A DNA stretch of 64,000 nucleotides, from the NCBI GenBank assembly GCA_027924645.1, contig BSBN01001017.1, positions 5,544,501 through 5,608,500 on the forward strand. The letters are read 5' to 3'. The notes beneath the pieces were generated by a model, which had not been told where the DNA came from, searched no databases, and worked only from the letters and a program-made list of their open reading frames with translations. A program made the translations under genes and the position numbers. Source of the DNA: Cunninghamia lanceolata (lineage: Eukaryota; Streptophyta; Pinopsida; Cupressales; Cupressaceae). Of the stretch, positions 1 through 12,282 are shown piece by piece; position 1 is the first letter of the stretch, and each line of letters opens with the position of its first letter.

Positions 1-2587
1 AAAAGCACCGACATGATATATGCTCATGACCTAGTATATAAAGTGTTATTGAGGTCATCGCGGGGTGCATGTGGGATATTGATATCCTGCATTTTCAAAT
101 ATCATGATGATGAATCTCGGCGGGAAATGGTTGCGATTGCAGATTTGATGATCTTCCCAAGGCCGCGGGTTGGTGCGCCATTAATGGCGATTGTTGCAGA
201 GGTATGGGCGATGGCGTGGATGGATCCTGTACCCGACTGAGGGTGTACATCAGCGGACAGGGGCGCAGGGCTCGAGAAATCTTCCTGTCTCCTCCCCTAC
301 CTGCTGCATTCAAGTTTGGGCGCCAATCTGGTTGTGTTTGAGCGCCATTTTCCTGATACTGTGTATCTGGCAAAATTTTGGTCAACCATGTAATTAATTG
401 CTGAGCACCTACCTGGCTGTTATAAACAGGTGGTCTTGCTCATTTGAAAGGTTGTTGAAAGTTGTGAGTTTTTGGCTCTGTAATGCAAAACCAGATGATC
501 TGGTTGCTCTGTACAGCTTGATCTTGTGAGTTTATGTATCTCCTGTTGTAGGACTTGGCATGAATCCACTGGTTTCATGGTTGATCTTATATGAGTAATG
601 CTATCTTAGCATGTGTTGTGTTAATTCTGTCTCCAGTATTGCATGTATTCTTCTTCTGGATCTGGATATTTGTGTGATGTTTAGATTCTAGAGCATAGAA
701 TTCCTATGTTGAATGTCTGATCTTTTAACCTCTGCTCAAGGGGCAGATTAAACTGTTTTCAGGTTGAACATTGGGAAGGGTATACTGCAGTAGGGATGCC
801 ATAAGTAGAGATAGCTCAACACTCTATATTGGGAGATATCTGTAAGGCAGATATCATGTGTATCCCCCTGAAATCCAATTTTAGCTATTTATGCTGATCA
901 TTCACAGGTGTATGTCTACCGACTCCAAGCCCTAGATAGGCACCAATCATGCTGTGTTCTTGTGTTATACACCATGTCCAGCTTTGCATCCAAATTCATA
1001 TCAAAACATTTCATACCTCCACCTGTTAGTTGTAGGAGTAGGATTAGGAACCCCCTGCATGCTCTCATACCCTACCAGACATCATGTCCAAGAATGTTGC
1101 CAGCCTTGTGATCTATCATGCAGATCTTGGTCCATACATGAGAGTATTCTGCCTGTTGTTGTCAAGTTAGATCTTTCTATCTTTGAGCTAGTCAAGGTTA
1201 CATCTTGAGTTATAGGGATACCCCCCTTGGTGCGGAAGAACCAGAAGTGAAGGGGAGGAGCTCACGCAACCTCCTGTATTCAGTTGGCCTGAATCTGCCT
1301 GTGCATTAGAAGTGGCAAACCCTAATGCTGATTCAGAAGAAATGTCAACAGGTCAAAATCCTGGTCAAACCTGATATTCACAGGGGGAGGATCATATTTC
1401 TTAACATCAGTCATATTACAGAAGGTCATCTTGATCCAATTTATCACCCGATAAATCATGCGGTCCAAATGTCTGGACGTCAATTTTGGGTGATAGTGAC
1501 CTTTAACCATCAATAGCCTTAAGTATTTCGCGAGGGTCATATTTCTCAATGTAACCCGATATTTCTCAATATCCTCCTGCCGCGAAATATCCCCCTAAGC
1601 CATTATCCAGATGATGTCATTCAAGTTTGATAAACAAAGAAACAAACATGACGATGACGTAATCGTCATTTTTACCTCTCGAAGGCATATTTCTTAAACA
1701 TGATCCTTATTGCATAACATGATGATGATGTCATGATGACATAATGATATACTAAGCCAATATCTGGATGATGTCATCCCAATATTCCGAGAGAGAGAGG
1801 TTATAGTTTATCCGGTCATCATCATTTTTGTAACATCACCCAATATATTAAAATATCCTCCTGATGTATAAAGCAAGACCTAAGGGGTGCGTTCATCACC
1901 CGATCTTGTCAAGATAGTTTTTCCTCTCGAGGAGGATGATCACATTGCACTCGGGATGATATTATAAAATATCACCCCAATATCTAAATACTATTATGTA
2001 TTCGAATATATCCTATCATACGGATATCACCTAGCTCTCGTTGCCGCCATTGACATTTAATGCACACAGAGGTGGTAGGTAGTTCCCGCTGACCACAAAA
2101 CCCGATGACACACCTGGTGAAATCCTGAGTTTCCGTGAAAAATCAATGATTAAAATCTAATACGTCAGGGTTTGCCCTAATTTTGCCCTAATTGCAAAGT
2201 TAAAAGGTAAATTCAATTGTCATTTTTACACTTACTTGGCGATAAAATCATTTTTACAGAGTGCTAGCTTCCAAACCCTCATACAGGTGATACTTGGACG
2301 AACAGAGTTTACAGCATAAAGAAGCACGAGATTATCACCTGAATTAAGAGCATTTGCAGAAAACCACTGGTATAATCAAAGGGATCTACATAACCATGTA
2401 AGTAATTGAAACCCTCATCCTATTGCTTCCACATAATCAAGTATGATGTTGCAGGTTCTAGTTTATGCATCCCATGATAAGAAAATTTTAAATAAGTATA
2501 GTATGCATGATGTTAGTAGAGATAAATTGTTATGTGCATGCTTGTGAATATCCATTGTAAGACGAATCTTGTTAATTGTAGATATCC
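1..2587. other. Non-coding LTR/leader-like region before the large ORF
   Basis: No supported gene. Open frames here are short, overlap on opposite strands and show no family motif. From about 1540 to 2020 the DNA is dense in words such as AATATCCTCCTG, GATGATGTCAT and GATGACGTAATCGTCA. The same vocabulary dominates the solo LTR at 17522-19120, so this stretch is probably LTR or leader DNA of the element whose ORF begins at 2588. No matching LTR ends or target duplication were found, so the left boundary is unknown and may lie outside the window. Confidence 0.4.
2398..2581 (+). other. Possible leader intron
   Basis: A strong donor (GTAAGT at 2398) and an acceptor (TTGTAG ending 2581) lie immediately before the ATG at 2588, whose context ATCCATGG is favourable. 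Splicing would remove 184 bases of leader and place the start codon six bases into the exon. An alternative acceptor (TTGCAG) lies near 2455. This is a motif reading only. Confidence 0.25.
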
Positions 2588-5500
2588 ATGGCTGACAAGA
2601 GGTTAGCTAAGTGTGAGGCTGAGTTTAGCAGGCCCATGTTCGCATCTCCTAAAGGGATCCTATTCAAGTATGGTACCATAACAAATACACATCAAGGAAG
2701 TACCAATTTGGAGGCCTGGTCTACCAAAATGAATGATGAAAAGAATAGAAGCACCCTATTGGATGTAGTGTTCATGTCAGGAATGTGGAATGCGGCTAGT
2801 TTTCCGTACTCCATGGAGTCTCCAGAGCTAGTTATTGAATATGCATGAAACTACAACCCACAAACAAGATAGGTGGTGAAACATGGGAGAATATATGCAG
2901 ACCTGTCCATCAAGGGTCTTTCCAAGACATTTGGATTTCCATTGGACAGGAAGGTTAACAGTGTAGATTTGAAGAAATCTGAAGTTGAATATGAAAACAA
3001 TAAGAAGGCAAGGAAGAACATGTATCAGTGGAGGGCTAAGAATAGCACATATCCTGCAGTGGCCAAACTTCCTGTGCACTTGTATAAGTATGATTTTGAT
3101 GAAGAGTATCAATATATGATTGCATTGCTTAGCAGGATGACAAGCCAACCTGATGCTGGTAGTTTTAAAGACTGGATGTACGGTGTCATCATGATGTGCA
3201 TATATGCAGACATTAAGCCACTATGGAGCCAATTGATAAGTGATGCTCTACATGAGCAGCTGACGAACCTGGGAGGTTCAAATTGTTCCTTTTACATGAC
3301 ATCCTATATTGTCTACTCCTGTGCTTACAAAGGCACATTTGATGCATTAACAACGGTTGGAAAGATTGGTGGAACCACCAATGATGCTCATATTTGGGAT
3401 CATCATCCATAGTTGTAGAGAGTTAATTACCTCTAGGATTACAAATTGGTAAATGATGCATTCTCTATGCATCTAGTGAGGACCATGGAGGAGGACAGGG
3501 CGAAAAGATTGAGCATGGAAGCTCAAGAAATAATCTATAGGCATGAAGCTTGGTACATTCAATTTGCAACATTTTCTTACATGAGAATTGAGGGCTTTGA
3601 AGGACACCCCCTCATGCTGCCAAGATACCCCACTGATGCAGTGGTATTAATGGAATTCATAAGGCAGAGCTCCATAATACTAAAGACATACAAGGATGCT
3701 CAGAAAATACCACCAATTTTGTTTCCAATAACCATTGGTTGGTATATGTGCCCAGATTTAGAAAGTATCAAGAAAGTCATGGTTAGTTTGAATAAAATGC
3801 AATCGCAGCCATTCCCACTGGTAAGGCCATATGATCCTTATGGGAGGGTACAGAAAATAATAGGGAAACCTATTCATCAGAGGCACCTGGAAGACTTCTG
3901 GGCGGATTGTGAAGATGAAGTAGAAGCCAGAAGAAGAAGATACCAAAGGTTAACTTTGAATCAAATCAAAACCTTTGACTGCATCTCCATTCCTTCACAG
4001 TTGAAAAAGGATGATGGCAGGATAATAGCAGATAAATATGAAGAAAAGAAAATATATAATGATACCATATCTGCACCTGACTTGACCATACAAGAGGATA
4101 TATCTTTATATCCTTTCATTGCCAGGACATTACACCTAACCCAAGCTTGGGTTGATGAACAAATTGAGGCATTGAAGAAGAAAGGAGTTGCTATTACTGT
4201 AGACAATAAAAATAAAGGACAAGATGTTCCTGATGAGGAGTATGATGATTTTATAACTGAAAAAATGAAATCTAAAGGGGAAAGGTTGCCTCCACAACAA
4301 CAACAAAGCAAAAGACCCCCTAGGGGTAAGAAAATTGATAATGAACCCAAGGGGGTGATTATTGAAAGGGCAGTGTTTCCAGCTGAAGATACAACAACAT
4401 TAGGATCAGGAACAGCATCACCACCACAGGCAGATAAACAAAAGTCCAAGAGAGTTTAGAGGGCAGAGGTAGTAGTTACTGAGACCCAAGAAGAGGGTCA
4501 ATCCTCACAAAAACAAATAGAAGAAGATATCATCCTGGAGGAAGAGCCTGAGGAAGAGGAGGCCCCTTTATTGTTCAAAAGGAAAAGAAAAGCCCCATAG
4601 GTGGTGGTAGCTACCACACCTAAGAAACCAAGAACATCTATGAGGGGGGAGATAAAGCAATCCCCTATACTGTTGAAAGGGGTAGGTAGTGAAGTTTTCC
4701 ATAAGGAATTTCAACACAATGTTCCACTTCCTACCATTGTGAAGTTTAAGACTGAACAAGCAGAAGAGCAGATGAAAGAAACCTCACAAATGTTTCAAAG
4801 AGGTCATATCTCATTGGATAAAATAGTTAATTTATCTGATGATGAGGTAGTGAAGGAGGTAGCTTCACAGAAGATGGAAACCCTTGCTGCAGGTACGCAC
4901 ATGACTCCTCATGGGACTCCATTAGTTCAAACAATATTGGAGGAAATGAAGCAAGTAGAATCTGAAAAGGAAAAGAGTCCAGAGAAGATAGCTCAAGAAA
5001 TGGGGCTAGACACATTAGTTGCACAGGTGACAAGTCCTGCAGTAGTGGATTTGACATATAGACAGGATGTGAGTCCTGAACATCCAGCAGGTACACCTGA
5101 TAAAGGAGAACATATAGAAGAAGTGAAGATGGTAGAACCAGAGGGCCATGCTTCAGAAATAAGCCAACAACACCAACATGATACATTAGCGAAGCCCATT
5201 ATAGTAGAGGTTCAGGAAAAGAAAGCTGATGAGAAAGATGTATTAGAAGATCATGCTTCTAAAGTTCAGGAAGTAAGTAATGCAGGTGCAGAACAAATAG
5301 TGGTTTCAGAACAAATACCAGCACCTAAGGAGGATTTCACAGTATCCATTGCTATGAATATGCCTCAACAGGAGGAAAAGTCAAAAGTGGATGAAGTAAT
5401 AAAGGAGAAGGATCATGATCATCATATAGGCGCATCACAAGATCCTCCACCTCAGGATGATGCTCCTCCAGAAAAGGAAATTCCTTAGCAAGAGGATATA

Positions 5501-6888
5501 CCACAAGATTGCCCTCAGGATGAGCATCATGAAGAAGAAACAAGGAAATCTCCTTCTCCATCACATATGCTAACAGATACAGGAGGTCAAGGTGAACATC
5601 ATGATGATGCGGGGAAACATGATCAGGTACCTTGATGGTTGGAAAAGGAAGTGAACACAGAGGTAGATTTTGTGATTCAAGAATTTGTGTATCCACCTTG
5701 TTTTCAGAAAATCTAATAAAACCAAAGAGGAAGGCTAGAATGACTTTAGCCATTAAGAGGGATCCAACAACTGGAAGAAGGACTGCACAAATAGCAATTC
5801 CCACTGTAGATAAAGAAAAAGGTAAAATTACTTTGGAAGAATTCTAGATTAATACAGTTGACTTGGGGTTTGCAAATGAAGACCAGGAGGGTCAAGAAGG
5901 AAAAGACATTATAGATTATTTGATTCAAAAGGTTAAGAGAGAAAGGGAGAAAAATAAGCAACACAAAGAGCACATTACACAGTTGCATGCGTATATAGGG
6001 AGGTTAATTAATCCTGAAGATGATTCTACTGAACATGCAGTCCCATTGACTGCTATTTCCCAAGAGGAGGTAAATAAGTTGGATCTCATGAAACATGAGT
6101 CATCCATATTGAGAAAGTGGATGTATTCCACATTTGATATAGTAGAAGAAGTGGTAAAGGCCTCTTTAAAGAGATGGAGTTCTCTCAGTGGCTCCAGGAA
6201 AAAGGTAGACAAGCTGCAAATGGAGACAGGTAAAAGATCTTTCCAATTGGAGAAGATATTGGGTGTCCTGGGAGAAATAAGGAGGATAAATCCCCAACTG
6301 CTCATCAACAAGCGGGTGCTGAATAATAACAATGCATTATTGGTAGACATATGGTCTAAGGACATTCAATTTGAATGTGATGTACTCAAAAGATGTAACA
6401 ATAAGTTGAGAGAAATCAGCATAAAGTTACATGATATGATATCCTTTGAGGCAGAAATTTTGGAAACGTTGGAAGGAAAAGTGGAAGGGAAGATAGATAA
6501 TCAAGATGAAGAGTTTGCAATCCAAGATCTACATAATAACTTCCAATTTGTTGCTGATGATCCATTAGGCCAAATGACAGAAGAAATCATGGATAAACTG
6601 GTAAGGACCAAGGTGAAAATGGAAAATTATAATGAGACACTACACAACAGAAAAAATAAACTGGATAACATCAGAAATAAATACCAGGCACATAAAAACG
6701 CCATTATCAAAGTAAAGACCCAGGATGGTGGAGAAATAGATAAAATAGTGTAGTTGTATGAAAATGTCAGGGTCATCATGTAGCCTCATATACAAGGTCG
6801 ACATCATCAGGATGATGAAGGTACATAAAGTGATGCACCTGACGATGGAGCGCATGAGTCAGATAAAGTAGATGATGATGCATCATAA
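2588..6888 (+). pseudogene. Broken ~1,430-codon ORF of an unrecognised mobile element
   Basis: One ancestral frame begins at ATG 2588 and runs in frame 2 to about 5700. It shifts frame once between about 5690 and 5715, then continues to TAA at 6886-6888. Premature stops are TAG at 2870, 3410, 3416, 3434, 4457, 4598, 5486, 5845, 6751 and 6781, TGA at 2846 and 5633, and TAA at 6826. Ten of thirteen are TAG, consistent with CAG decay. The first ~560 residues look globular (segments IYADLSIKGLSKTFGFPLD and EEYQYMIALLSRM). Residues ~560-1030 are an acidic, Glu/Pro/Gln-rich linker. Residues ~1090-1390 are charged and coiled-coil-like. No RT, integrase, protease, zinc knuckle or transposase motif is visible. 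It could be a gag-like or accessory protein of a non-autonomous LTR element, or a captured gene. Function is not assigned. Confidence 0.6.
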
Positions 6889-7890
6889 AGTAAATATCAG
6901 CATCTAATACTTAGTGAAAATAGGTATTTCAGATAGTTGCCAGCTGGCAACTTGTGCTATTTGATAAAGTTGACAAAGTCAAAGGGAAATACTGACCGTA
7001 GATATTCATAGATAAATCAAGATCGTAGATCTTTTGTAGTGGATTCCTCACCTTGTTCTATAAAAGGTGCAGGAATGCCTCATTTCAAAGATTTGAAACT
7101 TAATTGAAATCTGTCTGCTGCAATATTCAGGGCTCATTTCAAAGCTTTTTGTATACATTTATATCCTTGCATACTTAATGAACGAGAAGACTGTTTTGAT
7201 TACAGTTCATCATAAATCTTGAGTAATCAGTGTGTGAATTCTGGATATATGTGGTGATTTGTTGTGTTCCTTGGAGTACATGTCTACTTGCATATGTTGT
7301 TTTCATACAATTCCTTTGAAGTTAGCATCAACTGTATCTAGCTGTGGAATGTCCTGGTGAACATATGGTTTGGTTTTCTTCTCTTCATGACTATATCTAA
7401 TGTACATGTGGTTCAATAGCTGAAGGTTCAACATTAATTTGAAGCATTTCTTTCAATTTCCTCTAAATTTCAGAGCATTTCACCGTCATAATTGCAAATA
7501 GTTGATAATCTCAAGCAAATAATGCAAATATGTGGACATCTCGTAGATAATTGAAAATATTTAGCATATTTGAAGCTAAAGCATGTATAATTGATGAACA
7601 TCATGCAAAGATTTAAATATTTCTGTATCATTTGATCAAACAACTGCATAAAATGACCTCTCCGTGAAGAATCTTTGCAGAAATAGTGTCATGATGATGA
7701 ACTCAATGTAAGGCCCCAAAGTGGAAACAGCAACGTACATCAACCTCTGAGTAACGTCAGACGATTAAGACCTAATCACCAGAGACTTGGGATCATGAAT
7801 TCTCTAAATTCATCGTATCTTTCGAGATGAATAAAGGTTAATGTGTACTTTTATTCTATGCTTGTTTGTGACTAACATCATGACCAACAC
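6889..7890. other. Non-coding DNA downstream of the large ORF, LTR-like
   Basis: No gene is seen. The stretch directly follows the ORF stop, contains a TATA box (7059-7067), and continues as AT-rich DNA with no coding signal. Its position after a coding region and its promoter-like core suggest a 3' LTR, but LTR ends, a polypurine tract and a matching 5' copy were not found. Confidence 0.3.
7059..7067 (+). promoter_or_regulatory. TATA box of a probable LTR promoter
   Basis: TATAAAAGG sits in a C/T-flanked setting and is followed about 30 bases later by an AT-rich start region. It lies 170 bases past the end of the large ORF, as expected for the U3 promoter of a 3' LTR. No second copy was found upstream. 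Confidence 0.4.
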
Positions 7891-8817
7891 GTCTAAAGTG
7901 CAAAAAGGCAGCAATCTTTGATGAGATGTTACTCAAAAACCATGTCACTTAGAAACATTCTGTCTAAGGTAACGCAATCACATAGAGTGCCTCTACAATA
8001 ACCTCTCTCAATTTTTTATATCTCTAAGGCATTTTCCCGTGGTGAAAGGTTTTCTGCTGCCCCAATAATCGTCAGAAGGAGGCAGTGTAAAGTTGCAAAG
8101 TGGTTTAACTTTCATCCTACTCCTGATGTGACCAAACTGACTGTTCCAACACATCCGTATGGGTACATTTACTCTAGGCATGGTCTTTTTTTTCACCCAA
8201 ACATGTCGAAACAATCCGAGCTACATTGTACCGACGATATCCCTGAAGAGTCCAAAGTGCAAAAAGGAAGAAATCTTTGACAAGATATTACTCAAAAACT
8301 GTGTCACTTAGAAACATTTCATCTGAGGTAACATGATCATGTAGAGTACCTCTACAATAACCTCTCTTAGTTTTTTATATCTCTGAGGCATTTGCCCGTG
8401 GTGAAAGTTTTTTTGCTGCCCCAAAAATCATCAGAAGGAGGCAGTCTAAAGTTGCAAAGGGGTGTAACTTTCATCCTGCTCCTGATGTGACCAAACTGAA
8501 TGTTCCAACGCATCCAGATGGGTACATTTACGCTAGGCATGGTCCTATTTTTCACCCAAACATGTTGAAACAGTCTGAGCTACATTGTACCGACGATATC
8601 CCTGAAGAGTCCAAAGTGCAAAAAGGTAGCAATCTTTGAATGGTTGTTACTCGAAAACCATGTCACTTAGAAACATTTTGTCTAAGGCAATGTGATCACA
8701 TAGAGTGCCTCTACAATAACCTCTCTCAGTTTTTTATATCTCTGAGACATTTCCCGGTGGTGAAAGGTTTTCTGCTGCCCCAAAAATAGTCAGAAGGAGG
8801 CAGTGTAAAGTTGCAAC
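7891..8817. repeat. 359-bp tandem repeat, about 2.6 copies
   Basis: The marker CCTCTCTC/TTAG recurs at 8002, 8361 and 8720, exactly 359 bases apart. The phrase AAAGTGCAAAAAGG begins each unit near 7898, 8250 and 8609. Copies differ by scattered substitutions, mostly transitions. The third unit breaks off after AAAGTTGCAA at 8817. Short minus-strand frames at 8008-8214 and 8367-8555 are the same stretch of successive units and are not taken as genes. Confidence 0.85.
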
Positions 8818-10350
8818 TTCTTCTTAGGCGCAAATGTAAGGATACACAAGGGGAAAATGGTGCCTAGATGACTTATTGCATTTCTATGACTTCATTCACA
8901 TGTTTAAATGTTTGAGAAACTCTCCTTTACTAAGCACTTGTCCTCATGTCAACGTTAAGCTTTATACCTCCTAGGCGCTCAATTAGGTGATGTCCAAATG
9001 AGTGCCCAAGGATGTGGAGTCTTCAATCAGGGTTTGGAAGTGCAAGATGTTAAGAGAAATAAGGCGCCAATCTCAAGTTGCACAATCATGAATGGGTGTC
9101 TAGAGCAATAAGGCACTACATCATGGTTCCAGGACCTTAAAATGGTGCCCAAGCATGTAGGAGGAATTTTCAAGGAGCCAGAATGTTTTTGAAACTCTAA
9201 GGAACTAGTCCAAAGACTTTATGGCACCATCTTGATACCATTGAGTCAACTTTGGAACTCAAACATATTGAAACAAGTTCTAGGAAGCTAGGCGCCATCT
9301 CTTGCCAGTTTAACCTCTTAGATGCACCAACATTGGAAAGACTCTTAATGAGCGCCTAAGTTTGAATTGATCTTGTGATTGAAAGTTTTGTGATGTATTG
9401 GTGCAAGATAATCTTCAGTTGAAGCAATCTAAGTTTCAGGAAGGGTTTAGAAGTTATCAACCTCTTCACTAAGTTAGGCGCACTTTACAAGCTTTCTTAC
9501 CCAAGAGTTGCACCTCATTAAGACAAGGTGCATCTTAACCTTCAGGACTTTTCCAAAGAAGTGCTTCAGTTTATTAGCACCTTTGGACCTTGTTTTGCAT
9601 TCTGAAAGAGAAGGCACACTTTGGAGGCATTTCTAACCCAGATTGACGCTTATGTATAGTCATCTCTCTAGAGCATTACAATGTGTTTTAAAATGAAGGA
9701 GGACATTTCACAAGTTGGGGAATTGATCACTGAAGACCTTGGAGTGTTCAAATTACTCTAAGCAAGAAGGCGCACTTCCATGGAGTTGCATACTCTAGAT
9801 AGCACCTAATGCCATCAAGGCACAATTCCACCCTCACTTTGGTGCCTATCATCAAGAAGGGGCATTGGGCATTCCTTGAACAGTTCTGAGCATTTAAATT
9901 CGTGAAATCACCAAGGAATGTTGGGAGCCATGTGTATCCTCAACAAGCTTGAGTTTGCACCTAGACAAGTTGGCACTTATTCATGTTTTAACTTCCCTCT
10001 TGGAGCGCCTAACTTGGGAAAAAGTTATCTTGTTGTTAGTCAAGTGTTTGATGTGTTTTGGAGACTCCAAAAGACTTCCTCTTGCTAGGTGCTCTTCTTG
10101 GCAACTACAACCTTCAACTGGTGCCTAGATCCTGAAGAAAAACACTTGCAAGTGTGGGCGCACTTTCCTTATGATGGAGCATCAAACTGGAGCCTAGAAA
10201 TCATAATGCATGAAGTGAGCGCCTAGGATCCTATTGGTCCAATAGGTGGTTTTAGGATCCGTGTCAAGTCATTGGATTAGGTTGCCAACTCAGAATGATT
10301 TTCATGCACTTAGACTTCAAGGCGCCAAAACTAGTAGGAAAATATTTAGG
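8818..10350. repeat. Non-coding region peppered with GGCGCC-like words
   Basis: No gene. Words of the form AGGCGCC, GGCGCAC and GAGCGCCTA recur roughly every 50-150 bases (near 8823, 8970, 9062, 9290, 9350, 9476, 9770, 10003, 10157, 10217 and 10321). Many GGTGCC, GCACC and TGCGCC variants lie between them and look like C-to-T or G-to-A decay. There is no fixed period, so this is cryptic motif repetition rather than a simple satellite. Confidence 0.6.
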
Positions 10351-10784
10351 GGGAAACCACGCTAATAAAAGTTGGGTAAATTTAACCTCTGAGTTTGATT
10401 AGGCTCCATCTAACAATAATATTTATATCATGTCCCTTTGCTTTATGAAACAAGCAGTATGTGTCAAGTCATAGGGATAACACTATGGTCCTTAGAAATT
10501 TCTCTGTGACTTTTGATAAGATTATCTACTATTATGTGGATGCTTGATAGTATTAAAATTATTTGGCATTAAGTTGAGGTGACCATTCTTGTTATGATCA
10601 TCACTTTTCACAAGGGGTATGTCAGTTATCCCATATATCATTACATTATGATTATTTTTCAATATCTTGATGGTGGAAGGATTGTTTTCACTATTATCTC
10701 TAGCTTGGGAAGTCATCAACCATCCATTTATTCTGTAAACCCTTTACCCACTACTAATTGTGGCTTGATCAATTCTTAATGCAC
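10351..10784. other. Spacer without recognisable features
   Basis: AT-rich DNA between two motif-peppered segments. The two short frames on opposite strands (10522-10719 and 10579-10779) overlap and show no family resemblance. Nothing else is seen. Confidence 0.5.
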
Positions 10785-11280
10785 TTTCATCGCCGATAGG
10801 CTGATGCCGCCATGACTCTCTTTGATTTCAGTTCTAACAAACATCCCATCATTGACTCTTATCGATCAGACAGACCACTATCGGTGACTTTATATCCTTT
10901 CACACCGATGTCTTTGTCACTCTGATACGAGACTCTAAGTCCCTCGCCTATCAGTAGGACTTAATACCATCTGCACACTCAAAAACTCTTATGCCGACAC
11001 ACCGATCTCACCAATGACAACCTTCAGACCACACCCGTCGGTGAGACTCCAAACATCGGTGAACTCTAATCTCATTGGGCTGATACACCGATGGATTTCA
11101 ACTGTCGGTGTGACCCCCTTCATTAGTGAAGCTATCAACTGCTCTTCCGATGCACCAATGGGATTATCTTCTGATACACCGATGTCTTTGACTTGGAACC
11201 ACACTCGTTGGCAAGACAACCCACTATCGGTGAAGCCTAACCAAGGTCTGCCGATATGCTGATACAACCAACTCTTGACG
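10785..11280. repeat. ACCGAT/ATCGGT-rich segment
   Basis: About a dozen CCGAT, ATCGG or GTCGG words lie in ~500 bases, in both orientations (for example ACACCGATG near 11085 and 11175, CTATCGGTG near 10882 and 11224). Several are preceded by ACA. The vocabulary matches the dense arrays inside the LTRs at 52990-54085 and 58820-59940, but flanking sequence is different. The opposed frames at 10989-11306 and 11014-11262 are by-products of the motif. Confidence 0.55.
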
Positions 11281-12282
11281 TCAATACAAGGTTCTTTTGA
11301 AGGCAAAGGGCACCTAGTCTTATGGGGCTCAATTTGATGTATTTATTGAAAGCTCAAGGTGAATTGATGCTTATTGAAAATGCCACTTAGTCCTTCATTT
11401 GCATTCTAGGTGCCATTTCCTATTGACTTATATACTCCTCCTCATTCTAGGGTGCCATAATGAAGTGGTTTAGACAATAGGTGCACTTCACTTACTAGAG
11501 GCATGTTCTCCTTCCACCTTAGGTGCACTTTTATGGTGGAACAGGTGTCAATGGGCACCTTGTCTTAAATGAATGCTCTCTCTAAGTTGGGCGCCTTTTT
11601 GAGGCTTTATGAGTTGCAAATTACGCCTTAACCCTTCATGCTTGTTGCTCAATGTTTGAATGTTTAAGAAAGTCTCCTTTAGGTGCTCATCTTAATGACT
11701 TTTTCTCAAGGCACAATCATCCTAATGACTTGGACATTCATCCTAGTGTTTCACGATATCAGGCTACCAGACTTAGTCATTTTCAGGATCTCAAACATAA
11801 AGAATAACATGATGATTCATTTTTTTGTATTGCATATAGTTGACATTCTATGCTACTCATAAAGAATATTAATATTTTCTGTTTAACATGATGATTCATT
11901 TTTTTTTAAATACAACTTTTATCTTTTAGTTCCAAAATGAGGTTTAGGTGATACTTGAATAACAATAGCTAGCTTATTGGATCAACAAACATCCTATGTA
12001 ATACAATTGGACTTTAAATATTTGAAGTAGCCATCTACAAATATCCATTCAAACATGGATTTATAATGCAAGTATGGATGCCATCAATAAAAAAGATTTG
12101 TATTAACCAAATATCCATATAGGCATACATCAATATCTGTCAATATAAGTATAACATATATACAAAATAGCCATATAGGCTTACAAGAATGCCATATAGG
12201 CATACAATGACAACTATATACAATACAAAATATATGCCCACAAATGCCATATATGCATACAACAAAGGAACACAATAAAAAG
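11281..12282. other. Non-coding DNA with small repeats
   Basis: From 11281 to about 11760 the GTGCC/GCACC vocabulary of 8818-10350 returns. A ~20-base phrase (AACATGATGATTCATTTTTT) occurs twice, near 11806 and 11885. The word CCATATAGGCATAC and close variants occur four times between about 12115 and 12265. No gene was found. The last part lies directly downstream of the spliced-gene candidate and may be its 3' untranslated DNA. Confidence 0.45.

Noticed and set aside
1..1549. Small ORFs at 13-240, 95-385, 191-397, 908-1208 and 1322-1549 as genes
   Set aside because: They overlap on opposing strands or frames, are short, and show no domain or family motif.
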